Position numbers and translations under genes: made by a program. From positions 310,001 through 374,000 of the forward strand of contig CBIHNW010000001.1 in NCBI GenBank assembly GCA_966211795.1: a stretch of DNA of 64,000 nucleotides, read 5' to 3'. This document shows positions 43,561 to 52,674 of this stretch, in pieces. Source of the DNA: 21-14-0-10-47-8 sp966211795 (GTDB lineage Bacteria > Bdellovibrionota > Bdellovibrionia > Bdellovibrionales > Bdellovibrionaceae). Position 1 is the first letter of the stretch; every line of letters starts with the position of its first letter. The notes beneath the pieces are model-generated. The model ran no database searches. It saw only the letters and a program-made list of their open reading frames with translations, and was not told the DNA's origin.

Positions 43561-45315
43561 TCACGATGACTGTTGATTCTTGATTGATTTAATTTGTCCC
43601 TTGAAAGCCGCCTGCGCCGATTTCACCATCGGATGCTCGGCCACTTTCTGGGCGATTTCGTCTTGTTTCAATTTCGCTTTTTGCTGAACCATGGCTTGCG
43701 CCGAAGTTCCCGCCGCCTCGTCTTTGGCGGTCTGAATCTGGTAGGTATAACCTTCGCCAAAGTGTGCGGTGACAGCTTCTTGCAGCTTTGCCTGAACGGA
43801 CTTTTCCAAAAGCTGATCGCGCAAGAAGGCGAATTTCGCCGGAACGGTCAGATCGAGCACTTTGTTTTTTTCGCCCAGAAACAAAAGGCTTTCCACCTTG
43901 GCGGCCAGGATCGCATCCGATCCGCGCAGGCGGTTCACGAATTCGAGCCACTTATCCTGTGGATTTTGTCCGACCGGATCGACCCGGTGACCACCTGATG
44001 TCGGACGAGCCGCTGCAGGACGAGCGACCGCGCCAGATGTCGGAGCTGATCTTTGAACGGCACCAGCCGCCATCGAGGATCCGGCATTTCCCAAGGTCCC
44101 CGCGGAAGGGGCGCCACCAACTGAAGCACCAGCTGCTGGAGCGTTGCCAGTAGCAGAGGTCGCCGAAGCTGATGCCATCGGCATGACAGGCAAACCACCT
44201 TGCAGAAGATTGGCGAGTGTCAGAATTTTCGGGGCCTGAGCCATGCGAAGTAAAACCATTTCCAAAACGATGCGTGGATCGCTTGATTTCGGAATGTCCG
44301 CGGCACCTTTTAGGGCCATATCAAAAAGCATGTGAATTTCTTCTTCCGAAAGATCCACCGCCAGGCTTTCCAGGAAACGAATCTCGGAGTCGGGGAGCTC
44401 TAAAATCTCGGAAGGTTTTTTTGAAATCTTGAACATCAAAAGATTGCGGATGTTTTCCAGCAAATCTTTGGCGTAAAGGCCGGGCTCGTAACCGGCTTTG
44501 CGAATTTTTTCGATCACGTCCAAAATCTGATCCGTGTTTCGATTCGCCAGTCCCGTCAATGTTTCCAACAACAACGCGCGATCGGTGAGACCCAAAATCT
44601 GCACCACGTTTTCACGGGTCAGCGGGCCGTTGGCAAAAGTGATCACTTGATCCAGCAAGCTCTGGCTGTCGCGCATGGAGCCGCCACCCTGACGGGCGAT
44701 GATCCAAAGTGCATCGTCTTCGGCCTGCACGCCTTCTTTGCGGCAAATCTCGGCCAGGCTATCGGAAACCTGCCGAGTCGAAATGCTGCGGAAATCAAAG
44801 CGCTGACAGCGAGACAGAATCGTCTGCGGAATTTTATGAACCTCGGTGGTCGCCATGATGAACACGACGTGCGCCGGTGGCTCTTCCAAAGTTTTCAGCA
44901 AAGCATTGAACGCCGAAGTCGAAAGCATGTGAACTTCGTCGATGATGTAGATCTTGTATTTTCCACCGGAAGGAGCGTAGCTGACGGTTTCGCGCAATTC
45001 GCGAATGGCGTCGACACCATTATTCGAAGCTCCATCGATTTCCATGACGTTGACCGAGCGACCTTGGGCGATGTCCTGACATTCGCTGCAGACGTTGCAG
45101 GGAACAAAATCCACCGCGTTCGGGCAGCGAAGACTTTTCGCTAAAATGCGCGCCGAAGATGTTTTTCCCGTTCCGCGCGGACCAGTAAAAAGCAAAGCGT
45201 GCGGGATGCGTCCGTTGCGAAGGGCATTGATCAGGGTCTGAGAAATATGTGCTTGCCCAATGAGCTGATCAAAGCTCTGCGGTCTCCATTTTCGGGCAAT
45301 CACCTGGTACGACAA
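43561..45315 (-). CDS. dnaX: DNA polymerase III subunit tau/gamma
   Basis: 584 residues. The clamp-loader ATPase has Walker A GPRGTGKTS (about residue 45), a zinc site (CPNAVDFVPCNVCSEC) and DEVHMLS, followed by the SRC motif (LSRCQRFDF). Residues about 385-460 are an Ala/Ser/Gly/Pro-rich linker before the C-terminal tau domain. I saw no clear slippery site for making gamma. It is the first gene of the dnaX-ybaB-recR-mglA-like run, with the 4.5S RNA gene just upstream on the same strand. Confidence 0.97.
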   Translation of the reverse strand: MSYQVIARKWRPQSFDQLIGQAHISQTLINALRNGRIPHALLFTGPRGTGKTSSARILAKSLRCPNAVDFVPCNVCSECQDIAQGRSVNVMEIDGASNNGVDAIRELRETVSYAPSGGKYKIYIIDEVHMLSTSAFNALLKTLEEPPAHVVFIMATTEVHKIPQTILSRCQRFDFRSISTRQVSDSLAEICRKEGVQAEDDALWIIARQGGGSMRDSQSLLDQVITFANGPLTRENVVQILGLTDRALLLETLTGLANRNTDQILDVIEKIRKAGYEPGLYAKDLLENIRNLLMFKISKKPSEILELPDSEIRFLESLAVDLSEEEIHMLFDMALKGAADIPKSSDPRIVLEMVLLRMAQAPKILTLANLLQGGLPVMPMASASATSATGNAPAAGASVGGAPSAGTLGNAGSSMAAGAVQRSAPTSGAVARPAAARPTSGGHRVDPVGQNPQDKWLEFVNRLRGSDAILAAKVESLLFLGEKNKVLDLTVPAKFAFLRDQLLEKSVQAKLQEAVTAHFGEGYTYQIQTAKDEAAGTSAQAMVQQKAKLKQDEIAQKVAEHPMVKSAQAAFKGQIKSIKNQQSS

Positions 45316-45354
45316 GAAAACTCCAGAAGTAAGTTTCAGATATCAGATAGAAAA

Positions 45355-45452
45355 GTGGCCGGGCACCCCATATCGCAAGGTCTTCTGTGTACCGTTGCTC
45401 CCTTCCGGGCCTAGCGGGGTTCGACAAAAGGGCCATCGTATGGGACCCGACC
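45355..45452 (-). ncRNA. ffs: 4.5S signal recognition particle RNA
   Basis: On the minus strand the sequence folds into the single hairpin of the small bacterial SRP RNA: GGTCGGG...CCCATA pairs with TATGGGG...CCCGGCC at the base, and the tip carries AGGCCCGGAAGGGAGCAACG, the Ffh-binding region with its GGAA tetraloop. About 98 nt. A T-rich tail (ACTTTTCT) follows. ffs upstream of dnaX is a common arrangement. Confidence 0.95.
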
Positions 45453-45459
45453 ATGAATG

Positions 45460-45488
45460 GTTGTAGAGGAGATGCAAGGCGTTATCAA
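45460..45488 (-). promoter_or_regulatory. Promoter of the 4.5S RNA gene
   Basis: On the minus strand TTGATA (45488-45483) and TACAAC (45465-45460) are separated by exactly 17 bp, ending 7 bp before the RNA 5' end. Both boxes are close to sigma-70 consensus. Confidence 0.75.
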
Positions 45489-45555
45489 GGCTCAAATTCT
45501 GATCAGAGCCAGGTCTCGCAAGAAGAGGACTCTCACTTGCCAGTCGACTGATTCG

Positions 45556-46554
45556 CTATCGCCAGGCGACTTTTTCCAGAGCTTCGGTTTCTTCTGCCCA
45601 GAAGGTGTAGCTTTCAAAGTTGGGAAAGAGCCGTGGAAATGAAGGATCGCTCCAGCGACGGGCAATCCAGGCCGAGTACGAGAAAATCCGCAGGCCGCGA
45701 AGCAACGGAATCCACTCCCACTGGCGAGCGGGAAATTCGCGCAGCTCTTCGTAGCCGGACAAGATCAGATCCTGCTCGGCGCGCTCTTCTTCAGAGCCCG
45801 AGAAAAGCATCCAGAAATCCTGAACTTCGGGGCCCATTGAGCTGTCGTCAAAATCGACGAAGAAAAATTCGCGCTTGTTTCCAGGCAGCAGGCGGGCCAG
45901 AAGGTTGCCGCGGTGACAGTCGCCGTGAATGCGCAGAAAGTCTGCGGGATTGAGACGCTCTTCGAAATCTTCGATGATGGTGATCGCCGCTTTTTCGTAG
46001 CGATGCCAGACTTCGGGGGCAACCCATCGGGATAACAAATCCAAATTATCCCATGAAGAAAAAGGAGCTTCTCCTAATACCGCTCGATGCTTGAAATCTT
46101 TGCGAGAGCCGACGTTGTGAATCTGCGCCAGTCTGCGGCCGACCTGGTAGAGATCGTTTTCCAAAAACTCTTCCGGCATCCGTCCCATGAATTTGGGAAA
46201 GAAAGCGACCGACATGCCCGAAATTTCGCTGAGACTTTTTTTATTTTTTTGAATCAAGGGAGCAACGACGGGAACACCTTCTTTTTCAAGGTCAAACAGA
46301 AACTCGTGTTCTTCGTGCAAGGCCGCGGCAGACCAGCGTCCCGGGCGATAGAATTTTGCGATAATGCGTTCTTGTTCAGCACTGCCTTTTTCCAGGCGAA
46401 TGTCAAAAACCCGATTCTCGTAAGAATTCAGCTGTGTAAATTCACCGGTTGGACGAAAACCCGCGTCTTCGGTTGCCGCCAAAACCAAAGCAGGGTCTAA
46501 TCGATAGAAGGATGTGGTCGTCTCGTTCAAATTCACAGCATGTGATTCAAACAC
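45556..46554 (-). CDS. srkA: SrkA-like stress response kinase (YihE/RdoA family)
   Basis: 332 residues of an aminoglycoside-phosphotransferase-type kinase. ENRVFDIRLE and FYRPGRWSA are N-lobe segments, RIHGDCHRGNLL holds the catalytic Asp and FFVDFDDSSMGPEVQD the metal-binding Asp. Family members counter cell death under stress in E. coli. The first codon, a GTG at 46554, lies inside the open frame of the divergent metalloprotease; internal starts (GTG 46536 or TTG 46530) would reduce that overlap. Confidence 0.8.
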   Translation of the reverse strand: MFESHAVNLNETTTSFYRLDPALVLAATEDAGFRPTGEFTQLNSYENRVFDIRLEKGSAEQERIIAKFYRPGRWSAAALHEEHEFLFDLEKEGVPVVAPLIQKNKKSLSEISGMSVAFFPKFMGRMPEEFLENDLYQVGRRLAQIHNVGSRKDFKHRAVLGEAPFSSWDNLDLLSRWVAPEVWHRYEKAAITIIEDFEERLNPADFLRIHGDCHRGNLLARLLPGNKREFFFVDFDDSSMGPEVQDFWMLFSGSEEERAEQDLILSGYEELREFPARQWEWIPLLRGLRIFSYSAWIARRWSDPSFPRLFPNFESYTFWAEETEALEKVAWR

Positions 46555-47294
46555 AAGAGTTTACATTTCGCCAGTGGTCCGTGATCGTGGAACGCAAGGC
46601 CTTTCGCCGTCGTTTGACAATTTCTCTAAAGCCCGGAAAGCCCATCAAGGTCAAAGCTTCGTTGCGCACATCGCTGGAGTTCATTGAAAGTTTCTTGCAA
46701 GAAAAAGAAAAATGGATCGAAAAGAACCTGGCCGAGTTTGAGCGCGAGAAAGATAAATTTCCTGATAAGAAATTGGTGCAAGCGGAAACATTTCCATTTT
46801 TGGGCGAAGAGCTGAAGCTGCGCTTTGTACCGACGCCATTGAAACAGATTTTCTTTTCAAGATTTGAAAGCAGCTTGCAAATGCATTTGCCGCAACATTT
46901 GTGGAATGAAATCAATGACGAAGAAATCCAAAGTCATTTCCCCAAGCTGCAGAAATTTTATCAGCGCGAGGCTGAAAAGTTAATCCACACGCGCATCCAA
47001 ATTTGGGCGCAGCAGATGCATCTCTTTCCCAAAAAAGTGAAATTGCGAAATCAAAAGACACGCTGGGGCAGCTGCACCTCGCGTGGTTCCATTCAAATCA
47101 ATTGGCGTTTGATCGGTGCGCCATTGTCGGTGATCGATTACATCTTGATTCATGAGCTGGCGCACCTCAAACACATGAATCATTCGTCAGATTTTTGGGC
47201 TTTGGTACAAAAGCATTGCCCAGAATATGAGCAATCTGAAAAATGGTTGAAAGAGAAGCAGGGTCTTTTAGCCTTCTTGCTCGGTTCTCAGTAG
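46512..47294 (+). CDS. YgjP-like zinc metalloprotease (DUF45/WLM-type)
   Basis: About 260 residues. The catalytic HELAHLKHMNHSSDFW (HExxH plus a downstream His and Asp) is near residue 215, preceded by the family segment TRWGSCTSRGSIQINWRL. This pattern defines the YgjP/DUF45 metallopeptidases, thought to be cytoplasmic. The N-terminal start is unclear: an ATG at 46512 has AGAAGG directly in front, and the open frame reaches 46449, overlapping the divergent kinase gene. Confidence 0.8.
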   Translation: MWSSRSNSQHVIQTQEFTFRQWSVIVERKAFRRRLTISLKPGKPIKVKASLRTSLEFIESFLQEKEKWIEKNLAEFEREKDKFPDKKLVQAETFPFLGEELKLRFVPTPLKQIFFSRFESSLQMHLPQHLWNEINDEEIQSHFPKLQKFYQREAEKLIHTRIQIWAQQMHLFPKKVKLRNQKTRWGSCTSRGSIQINWRLIGAPLSVIDYILIHELAHLKHMNHSSDFWALVQKHCPEYEQSEKWLKEKQGLLAFLLGSQ

Positions 47295-47458
47295 CAAATT
47301 ACCTTTACATGAGCTTAATTTTGGAGAAAAGCCCCGAAATGTGAAGGGCAAAACTGTCCAATGACATGGACATTTGCCCCAAAAAATCTGTCATAACCAA
47401 TTCAATCAGGGCACAACGCTTGCTCTATGTCCTGGCAGTCATTCACACGGAGGAAGTA

Positions 47459-47992
47459 ATGGCGCGCTGGGAGCAACCCCTTAAAAACTATGGCAACAAG
47501 AATTCGCTGAGCAACTCGGCTCCCGAATATCGTGTCACGCCCGCGCCCTTACTCTGGCACCGAGAGAATAACAATTTGATCTATCAAGCTTTCATGGTTC
47601 TGCAGTCAGGATTGGTCGCAGTTCCTTTGATCGCCGGCATGGACAAATTCGTCGAGATTTTAGCGAACTGGCCACAATACTTGGCGCCCGCGATTCCGCA
47701 AATTTTGGGAATGAGCGCGCGTACATTTATGTACTTTACGGGCTTGGTTGAAATCGTCGTCGCGATCGGTGTGGCCTTGTATCCAAGAGTTTTCAGTTAC
47801 GTTTTGATGGGCTGGTTGGTGGCAATCATCGTCAACCTTCTCATCCTTGGTCAGTATTTCGATATTGTTCTTCGCGATTTTGGTTTAGCGGTGGCGGCCT
47901 TTGCGCTGTCACGACTGAGCCAATTGAAGGAAGAGGTTCCCCTGGTTGTTGCAGAAACAAATGATATTTCAACGCCGGAGTTAGCACATTGA
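47459..47992 (+). CDS. DoxX-like integral membrane protein
   Basis: About 177 residues with four predicted membrane helices (AFMVLQSGLVAVPLIAGMDK, TFMYFTGLVEIVVAIGVAL, VLMGWLVAIIVNLLIL and FGLAVAAFALSRLSQ). The order and the short polar N-terminus resemble DoxX-family proteins, but the function is unknown. The start is chosen at 47459, where GGAGG precedes ATG; an upstream extension of 31 codons lacks this. It stands alone, with a perfect hairpin at 48244-48270 downstream. Confidence 0.65.
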   Translation: MARWEQPLKNYGNKNSLSNSAPEYRVTPAPLLWHRENNNLIYQAFMVLQSGLVAVPLIAGMDKFVEILANWPQYLAPAIPQILGMSARTFMYFTGLVEIVVAIGVALYPRVFSYVLMGWLVAIIVNLLILGQYFDIVLRDFGLAVAAFALSRLSQLKEEVPLVVAETNDISTPELAH

Positions 47993-48051
47993 TACACACA
48001 TGGGTTACCCACAATTCGCCGCGCTCAACCACCCAGCTTCGTGAGCTGAGC

Positions 48052-48186
48052 ATGGCAGGACAAAAAACTAAAAATAAGAAATCAAAAAATAAGGAACTCA
48101 AGCTTCCGCTTGAAACGGAACGTGAGCAGAAAAGCAGAAGCTGGGTTCCCTTTGTAGAGTCCAGAGACTGCTTCTGGCCTATTTAA
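48052..48186 (+). CDS. Possible small basic protein
   Basis: A 44-codon open frame starting MAGQKTKNKKSKNKELKLP and rich in Lys. No strong ribosome binding site and no recognised family. It may be spurious; the interval 47993-48368 otherwise contains only the hairpin at 48244-48270. Confidence 0.2.
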   Translation: MAGQKTKNKKSKNKELKLPLETEREQKSRSWVPFVESRDCFWPI

Positions 48187-48243
48187 TTTATACCTACCGC
48201 ACGAAAGTGCTCTCTAACATCCCTTCACGCCCCTCTCACACCT

Positions 48244-48270
48244 GACAGGAGCCCAAACTGGGCTCCTGTC
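48244..48270 (+). terminator. Perfect 11-bp hairpin, likely terminator
   Basis: GACAGGAGCCC (48244-48254) pairs perfectly with GGGCTCCTGTC (48260-48270); TACCTTTTG follows. It lies between the DoxX-like gene and the next lipoprotein gene. Confidence 0.7.
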
Positions 48271-48368
48271 TACCTTTTGTTCACGTAAATATTGCCTGCC
48301 GCTCGTTATTTCACGTTAGACCATGGCGTTGAGATTGCTCTTGTTTTCCGCCGGTACGGAGGAAAGAC

Positions 48369-49724
48369 ATGAAAGCGCAGCCGACAAAACAGATTTTAGC
48401 GATGTTGCTCTGCCTGATGGCGGTGGCATGCGGCTCTAGCAAAGATGATCATCCCAATCATTCGACAGAACCACCGAAAGAAGTGACGAAGCCAACCATT
48501 CCGGTGCAGGCACCTCCGGCAGATCCATTCGCTGCGAATCGCAGTCGTGATGACAACTCGGCGACTCAGTCAGATTCGGGTCAGCCAGGTCGACCGGGTC
48601 CGAGCGCTTCGGTGACGGAGCGAGAAAAAGAAAAAGATCGAGAAAAAAACAAACATGGCGTCGAGCCCCAGGAAAACACCGCGACGGGCACGCAATTCAA
48701 CGAGCCGGTGACCGATCAAGAAGCCGCCAATATTCAGAATGAAAATCGTCGATACTCGGGCAGCGTGAACGACGGGCTTCGTGAATATTTGACGTCGCAA
48801 ATGGAACAAGTGACTGACCCCGTTCAACGAGCGCGAAATATGAGATTCGCGTTTAGCATTATCGATGCGAAACTGCGCCCGGTTGAAAATTCAAAGCGCT
48901 TGCAACTGAAAATTAAAATTCTGCAAATGGGGAAAGAGAAAGAGTCCGATCGCGAACGCGTTTTGACTTTCAGTGGCTCCCTTGGCCTGCAGAAGAAATC
49001 AAATCGTCTCGAGTTGATTTCCGCCACGAAAGGTAAAGACGGAAAATCAGTCGTGCAAAAAAGTCAAAAGGCGACTTTGATTTGCATGGATGCCAACCGT
49101 CCAAAAATGTTGGCCTGCCAAACCAAAGTGGCCCGCGTGATCCTGAACAATGCTTATGCCCAAATTATTTTGCGAACGGCGACCGTGCGAACGCAGGCCG
49201 AATTTCCAAATCGTGCTTGCTACACTCAGGAATGTGAAGACGCTTACGGCATTTTCAAATACACGATGGACGGAGTGCAAAATTCAAGTTCTCTGAAATC
49301 TTCCGTCATGGAGACGGCCGAGGTCATTCAGGGCAAATCGATTTTCAATATTTTGCTGGTCACCAATGGCGGCGAAGCTCTGAAATTCGCGGGCCCCTTG
49401 AGCAATCCTGAATTTTATCCGACAACGAATACTCCGCTGGATACCGAGCTCAGCAGTGACGAGCGAGTCGACTCTTCCACAAATATGATTCTGAAATCAA
49501 ATATCGCGAAAACTTTCCGTGACGTTCGCCTTCGTCGCAATGATGGCAATAGCACCTTGTTGATCGATGTTTTGATGAAGGTTCTAGAAAACGGCGAGCG
49601 CGATAACTTTCAGATGGTTATGACACGCGAGATTGCGCCGATCCGTGCTTATCTTGAGGACAAGTCTCTGGAAGCTTCGATCTTTCCGAAACAAACGCCG
49701 CCGAACGTGGCCACTCAAAAATAA
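48369..49724 (+). CDS. Lipoprotein, unknown function
   Basis: 451 residues. Signal peptide with lipobox LMAVAC (Cys about residue 19). A disordered Pro/Asp/Arg/Glu-rich linker (about 25-120) includes EREKEKDREKNKHG. The rest is a soluble domain with four Cys (LICMDAN, MLACQTK, RACYTQE and QECEDA) in its middle. No family recognised. It starts after GGTACGGAGGAAAGAC, which contains a GGAGG ribosome binding site. It ends before a strong terminator and is monocistronic. Confidence 0.7.
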   Translation: MKAQPTKQILAMLLCLMAVACGSSKDDHPNHSTEPPKEVTKPTIPVQAPPADPFAANRSRDDNSATQSDSGQPGRPGPSASVTEREKEKDREKNKHGVEPQENTATGTQFNEPVTDQEAANIQNENRRYSGSVNDGLREYLTSQMEQVTDPVQRARNMRFAFSIIDAKLRPVENSKRLQLKIKILQMGKEKESDRERVLTFSGSLGLQKKSNRLELISATKGKDGKSVVQKSQKATLICMDANRPKMLACQTKVARVILNNAYAQIILRTATVRTQAEFPNRACYTQECEDAYGIFKYTMDGVQNSSSLKSSVMETAEVIQGKSIFNILLVTNGGEALKFAGPLSNPEFYPTTNTPLDTELSSDERVDSSTNMILKSNIAKTFRDVRLRRNDGNSTLLIDVLMKVLENGERDNFQMVMTREIAPIRAYLEDKSLEASIFPKQTPPNVATQK

Positions 49725-49828
49725 ACAGCGCCTTTGGGATTCGACTTTGGCGCTATTTCAGGGCGTCGATTTAAAGTTTGGATCCGGGTGCCGCCCAAAA
49801 TGGTTCTGAAAATTTAAGATTTTTTTGG

Positions 49829-49872
49829 AAGTGACCCCGGTTGAACGTTGGTTGGTGGGGTCACTTTTTCTT
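49829..49872 (+). terminator. Terminator of the 48369 lipoprotein gene
   Basis: GTGACCCC (49831-49838) pairs with GGGGTCAC (49857-49864) and is followed by TTTTTCTTTTTTT. Confidence 0.9.
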
Positions 49873-49950
49873 TTTTTGCCTGGTCCGTCCCTTGCTTTGC
49901 TCCCTTGTGAATGACTAAGTTTTAGTCAAAACCACACCAGGGGGATTTAA

Positions 49951-51096
49951 ATGAACCAAGTCAGACTCGTTTTGGCCCTGCTCGTTGTCAGCGGTGCCCT
50001 TTCTTCAAATGCGCAGCAATTTGATGGAGACCGTCAAGACGGTGTTTCCGGAGGCATTTGCCAAGCTGGACATCATTGCCCTCCCGGAGGTCCCGGCGGT
50101 GGAGGCGGTGGATCAAATGTCGATCCTTCACCTTATGATCCACGACCTGGTCGTCCCGATCGTCCAGATCATCACCCGGTTCCAGGTCCTCAACGTCCGG
50201 ATCGCCCAGATCGTCCCGATCATCCAGGATTTCCTGATCATCATCCTGTTCCAGGTCCACAACGCCCGGATCGTCCTGATTATCCGAACAATCCAGGTCT
50301 CCCTGATTATCCAAATCAACCGGGCTATCCGAATGACTCAAATCAGCCTTATCCGAATCAGCCCAATAATCCGAATTACCCAAATCAACCCAATTATCCG
50401 AACTATCCAAGTTCAGATCGCCGCGAAATTTACGTGAGCCGTCGCGTGCAAAACGAACAAATGGATCTGATGCAATTGGCCGGTTTGAATTCTTACAACG
50501 ATCGCGGAACGACGATCGAATCTGTCGAAGTGATCGCGCAACCAGGTGCGGTTCAGTCTGCATTGGCACTGAACGTTGATGGTTACATCGTCGCCAGCCA
50601 GAATTATCCAAGTTCCGACAATATGTTGTATCCAAATCGCCAATTGGTGATTGGGCAGAACTTCAACCAAATGTCCTTGGGTGTTCGCGGTGTTCTGTAC
50701 ATCGATCGCATCATCGTGAATCTTCGTTCGAACGGTTACTATCCACAGCCGCAACCACAACCGCAGCCTCCGTACGGAGATCTGACGGCTCCTGGTTACG
50801 TGAACCAAACATTTTATTCGAATGTGACTTTGGATGTGATTCGCATCACGAACTTGCAACAATACCGCGGGTACCATGTGACGGCGGTGACGGTGCGCGG
50901 TCGCGGTGATTCGAATGGTTCGGCACGTGTCGTGATCAATGGTGTGGTCGCGGGCCGAGTGGATCTGACTTATGGTGGTACCACCGTTAACATGCCGATC
51001 AATACGGTCGTCGGACAAAATCTGCAGTCTTTGAATCTGCAAGTTGTACCGACAACTACGATCGACAGTGTTGAAGTGGTTTTGTCACGATACTAA
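49951..51096 (+). CDS. Secreted Pro/Asp/Asn repeat protein
   Basis: 381 residues. Signal peptide (VRLVLALLVVSGALSSNAQ), a Gly/Pro stretch, then about 100 residues of short repeats RPDRPDHHPVPGPQ changing to YPNQPNNPNYPN, likely an extended flexible stalk. The C-terminal 220 residues look like a globular beta-rich domain, probably the functional end, with two related halves (ESVEVIAQPGAVQSALALNVDG and YHVTAVTVRGRGDSNGSARVVINGVVAGRVDL). No family recognised. The ATG has AGGGGGA upstream. A hairpin at 51120-51141 ends it. Confidence 0.75.
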   Translation: MNQVRLVLALLVVSGALSSNAQQFDGDRQDGVSGGICQAGHHCPPGGPGGGGGGSNVDPSPYDPRPGRPDRPDHHPVPGPQRPDRPDRPDHPGFPDHHPVPGPQRPDRPDYPNNPGLPDYPNQPGYPNDSNQPYPNQPNNPNYPNQPNYPNYPSSDRREIYVSRRVQNEQMDLMQLAGLNSYNDRGTTIESVEVIAQPGAVQSALALNVDGYIVASQNYPSSDNMLYPNRQLVIGQNFNQMSLGVRGVLYIDRIIVNLRSNGYYPQPQPQPQPPYGDLTAPGYVNQTFYSNVTLDVIRITNLQQYRGYHVTAVTVRGRGDSNGSARVVINGVVAGRVDLTYGGTTVNMPINTVVGQNLQSLNLQVVPTTTIDSVEVVLSRY

Positions 51097-51119
51097 GACA
51101 TTTGATATGTGTTCTCACA

Positions 51120-51141
51120 AACGCCCGGCCAACCGGGCGTT
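51120..51141 (+). terminator. Hairpin after the Pro-rich protein gene
   Basis: AACGCCCGG (51120-51128) pairs perfectly with CCGGGCGTT (51133-51141), followed by GTTGT. The T-run is weak. Confidence 0.75.
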
Positions 51142-51298
51142 GTTGTATTCGCGATTTAAGCTAGGGTTGAATAAATAAGCAGTGATACAAATACTTTAAT
51201 CACTTCCTGACGAGAAATTGTTTGAGTTCACTGCGAAGCTGTTGTGAAATTTTAGAAAGTTAAAAATTTAGATAGGTTGAGAGAGCGTGGGGGGAATG

Positions 51299-52357
51299 AT
51301 GGACACGAATGCGGTGAATTCAGCGGGTGAGAACTCGATTGATACTTCGGTCGAAGAAGCGGCTGAAAAAAACGCAGCCTTGTCTGCAACCAAACCCCAG
51401 ATGGGATTGGGACAAGCTTCGGTGGCCAGTCTCGCTTCGATCGCGGCTCTCGCTTCGCAAGCGGTGGCGCCTCCGCCATCAAACGTGATCACGAATAAGA
51501 TGCCGGGACTGATGGAAGCGCCGATCGTCGGCAACTATCTCGATTTCCGAAAATTCCTGGCGGATTTTTATGCTTACCGCCGCGAGATCACGAAAAAAGA
51601 TCTTCGTCCTTACAGCTACGCCGTGTTTTCGGCGGCGGCGAATATCAAATCGCCAAATTATCTGAAGCTCATCATCGAAGGTCGCCGCAATCTTTCTGAC
51701 GACATGATCGGCAAATTCGCGAAAGCGATGGGATTGCAGAAAGACCAAACCGAAGAGTTCCGCATGCTCGTCCAATTCGGCCAGGCTTCAGATCCAGCCG
51801 AACGAAACATGTACCTCAAGTCGCTGAACGAAAAGCGCGTGAATTCAAAATTGAAATCCGGCGAGATCGATCAGAAAACTTGGGAGAAAGTTCCCAGCTG
51901 GATTTCATGGATTTTGTATTCATTGATCGATCAAAAAGACGTCAAGTTTGAAGCCGAAGCGCTTCGCAAGACATTGCGGGAAAAAGCCAGCGTCGATGAA
52001 ATTCAAGCGGCGTTGGATTCTTTGCTTCAGTCGGGCGAGATCGTGAAAGACGATTCCGGCGAAATGAAAAAGGCCCGATCATTGATGGGTTCTGCCGAAG
52101 ACATTCCGGTGGCCTTGGTGCGAAAGCTTCAAGCCGAACTGATGTACCTGGGATTGGAATCATTGTTCCGCGATGCTGCGACCGAACGTGAATTTGGATC
52201 AGCAACTTTGGCGATGACCAAACAAGAATTTGAAGAGTTGCGATTTCAACTGCGCAAGCTCCGCAAAGAAGCCCAAAAAAATATCAGCGTGAAGCGTGCC
52301 TCTTCCAAAGGCGATCGCGTTTATCAGCTCAATTTACAGCTTTTCCCTGTCACATAA
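51299..52357 (+). CDS. TIGR02147-family helical regulator
   Basis: About 352 residues. After a low-complexity Ala/Ser-rich N-terminus, the core LDFRKFLADFYAYRRE ... PYSYAVFSAAANIKSPNYLKLIIEGRRNLSDDMIGKFAKAMGL matches the TIGR02147 family found in Fibrobacter and Bdellovibrio, with the helix-turn-helix-like IEGRRNLS segment. The C-terminal half is helical (DEIQAALDSLLQSGEIVKDD, winged-helix-like). A transcription factor is the likely role. The start is uncertain: GTG 51287, ATG 51296 or ATG 51299, with GGGGGG just upstream of the last. It is a common family in this group, so it supports the taxonomic guess. Confidence 0.75.
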   Translation: MDTNAVNSAGENSIDTSVEEAAEKNAALSATKPQMGLGQASVASLASIAALASQAVAPPPSNVITNKMPGLMEAPIVGNYLDFRKFLADFYAYRREITKKDLRPYSYAVFSAAANIKSPNYLKLIIEGRRNLSDDMIGKFAKAMGLQKDQTEEFRMLVQFGQASDPAERNMYLKSLNEKRVNSKLKSGEIDQKTWEKVPSWISWILYSLIDQKDVKFEAEALRKTLREKASVDEIQAALDSLLQSGEIVKDDSGEMKKARSLMGSAEDIPVALVRKLQAELMYLGLESLFRDAATEREFGSATLAMTKQEFEELRFQLRKLRKEAQKNISVKRASSKGDRVYQLNLQLFPVT

Positions 52358-52674
52358 TGGGGTCTGCTGCCTCTTTTCTGAGGCAGCGATGCGTTAAGTA
52401 GCTGATTTTTTTCATCACAGATTTCATCAAGTTTTTGTCAGAAAATGTAATCTGCAAGCTCATTTTTCCAACATTTTGTGGATAACTCCGTGGACGAAGT
52501 TGATAACTCGGCTTTTCTCCAAGCAAAAAGCCTTGAAACAGGGTGTTTTCTTGTCATTGTGACATGCTCTGTATTTGGGCAAACGAAATTTGGCAGAAAA
52601 ATATGTTTAGGAATCCGGGGCAAATTCGGTTTATAATTTGCGTCCTTGATTGATTTAGAATCTGTCTTCGAAGT
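52358..52674 (+). promoter_or_regulatory. Upstream region and promoter of tmRNA
   Basis: About 317 bp with no gene. TATAAT at 52632-52637 is a good -10 box about 38 bp before the mature RNA. No clear -35 box is seen. A short precursor leader is expected to be removed by RNase P. Confidence 0.55.

Noticed and set aside
49985..50437. Open frame of 150 codons inside the Pro/Asp-rich gene (and another on the opposite strand, 49988-50635)
   Set aside because: The tandem repeat keeps several frames free of stops. Composition is unlike a real protein, and the main frame has the signal peptide and ribosome binding site.
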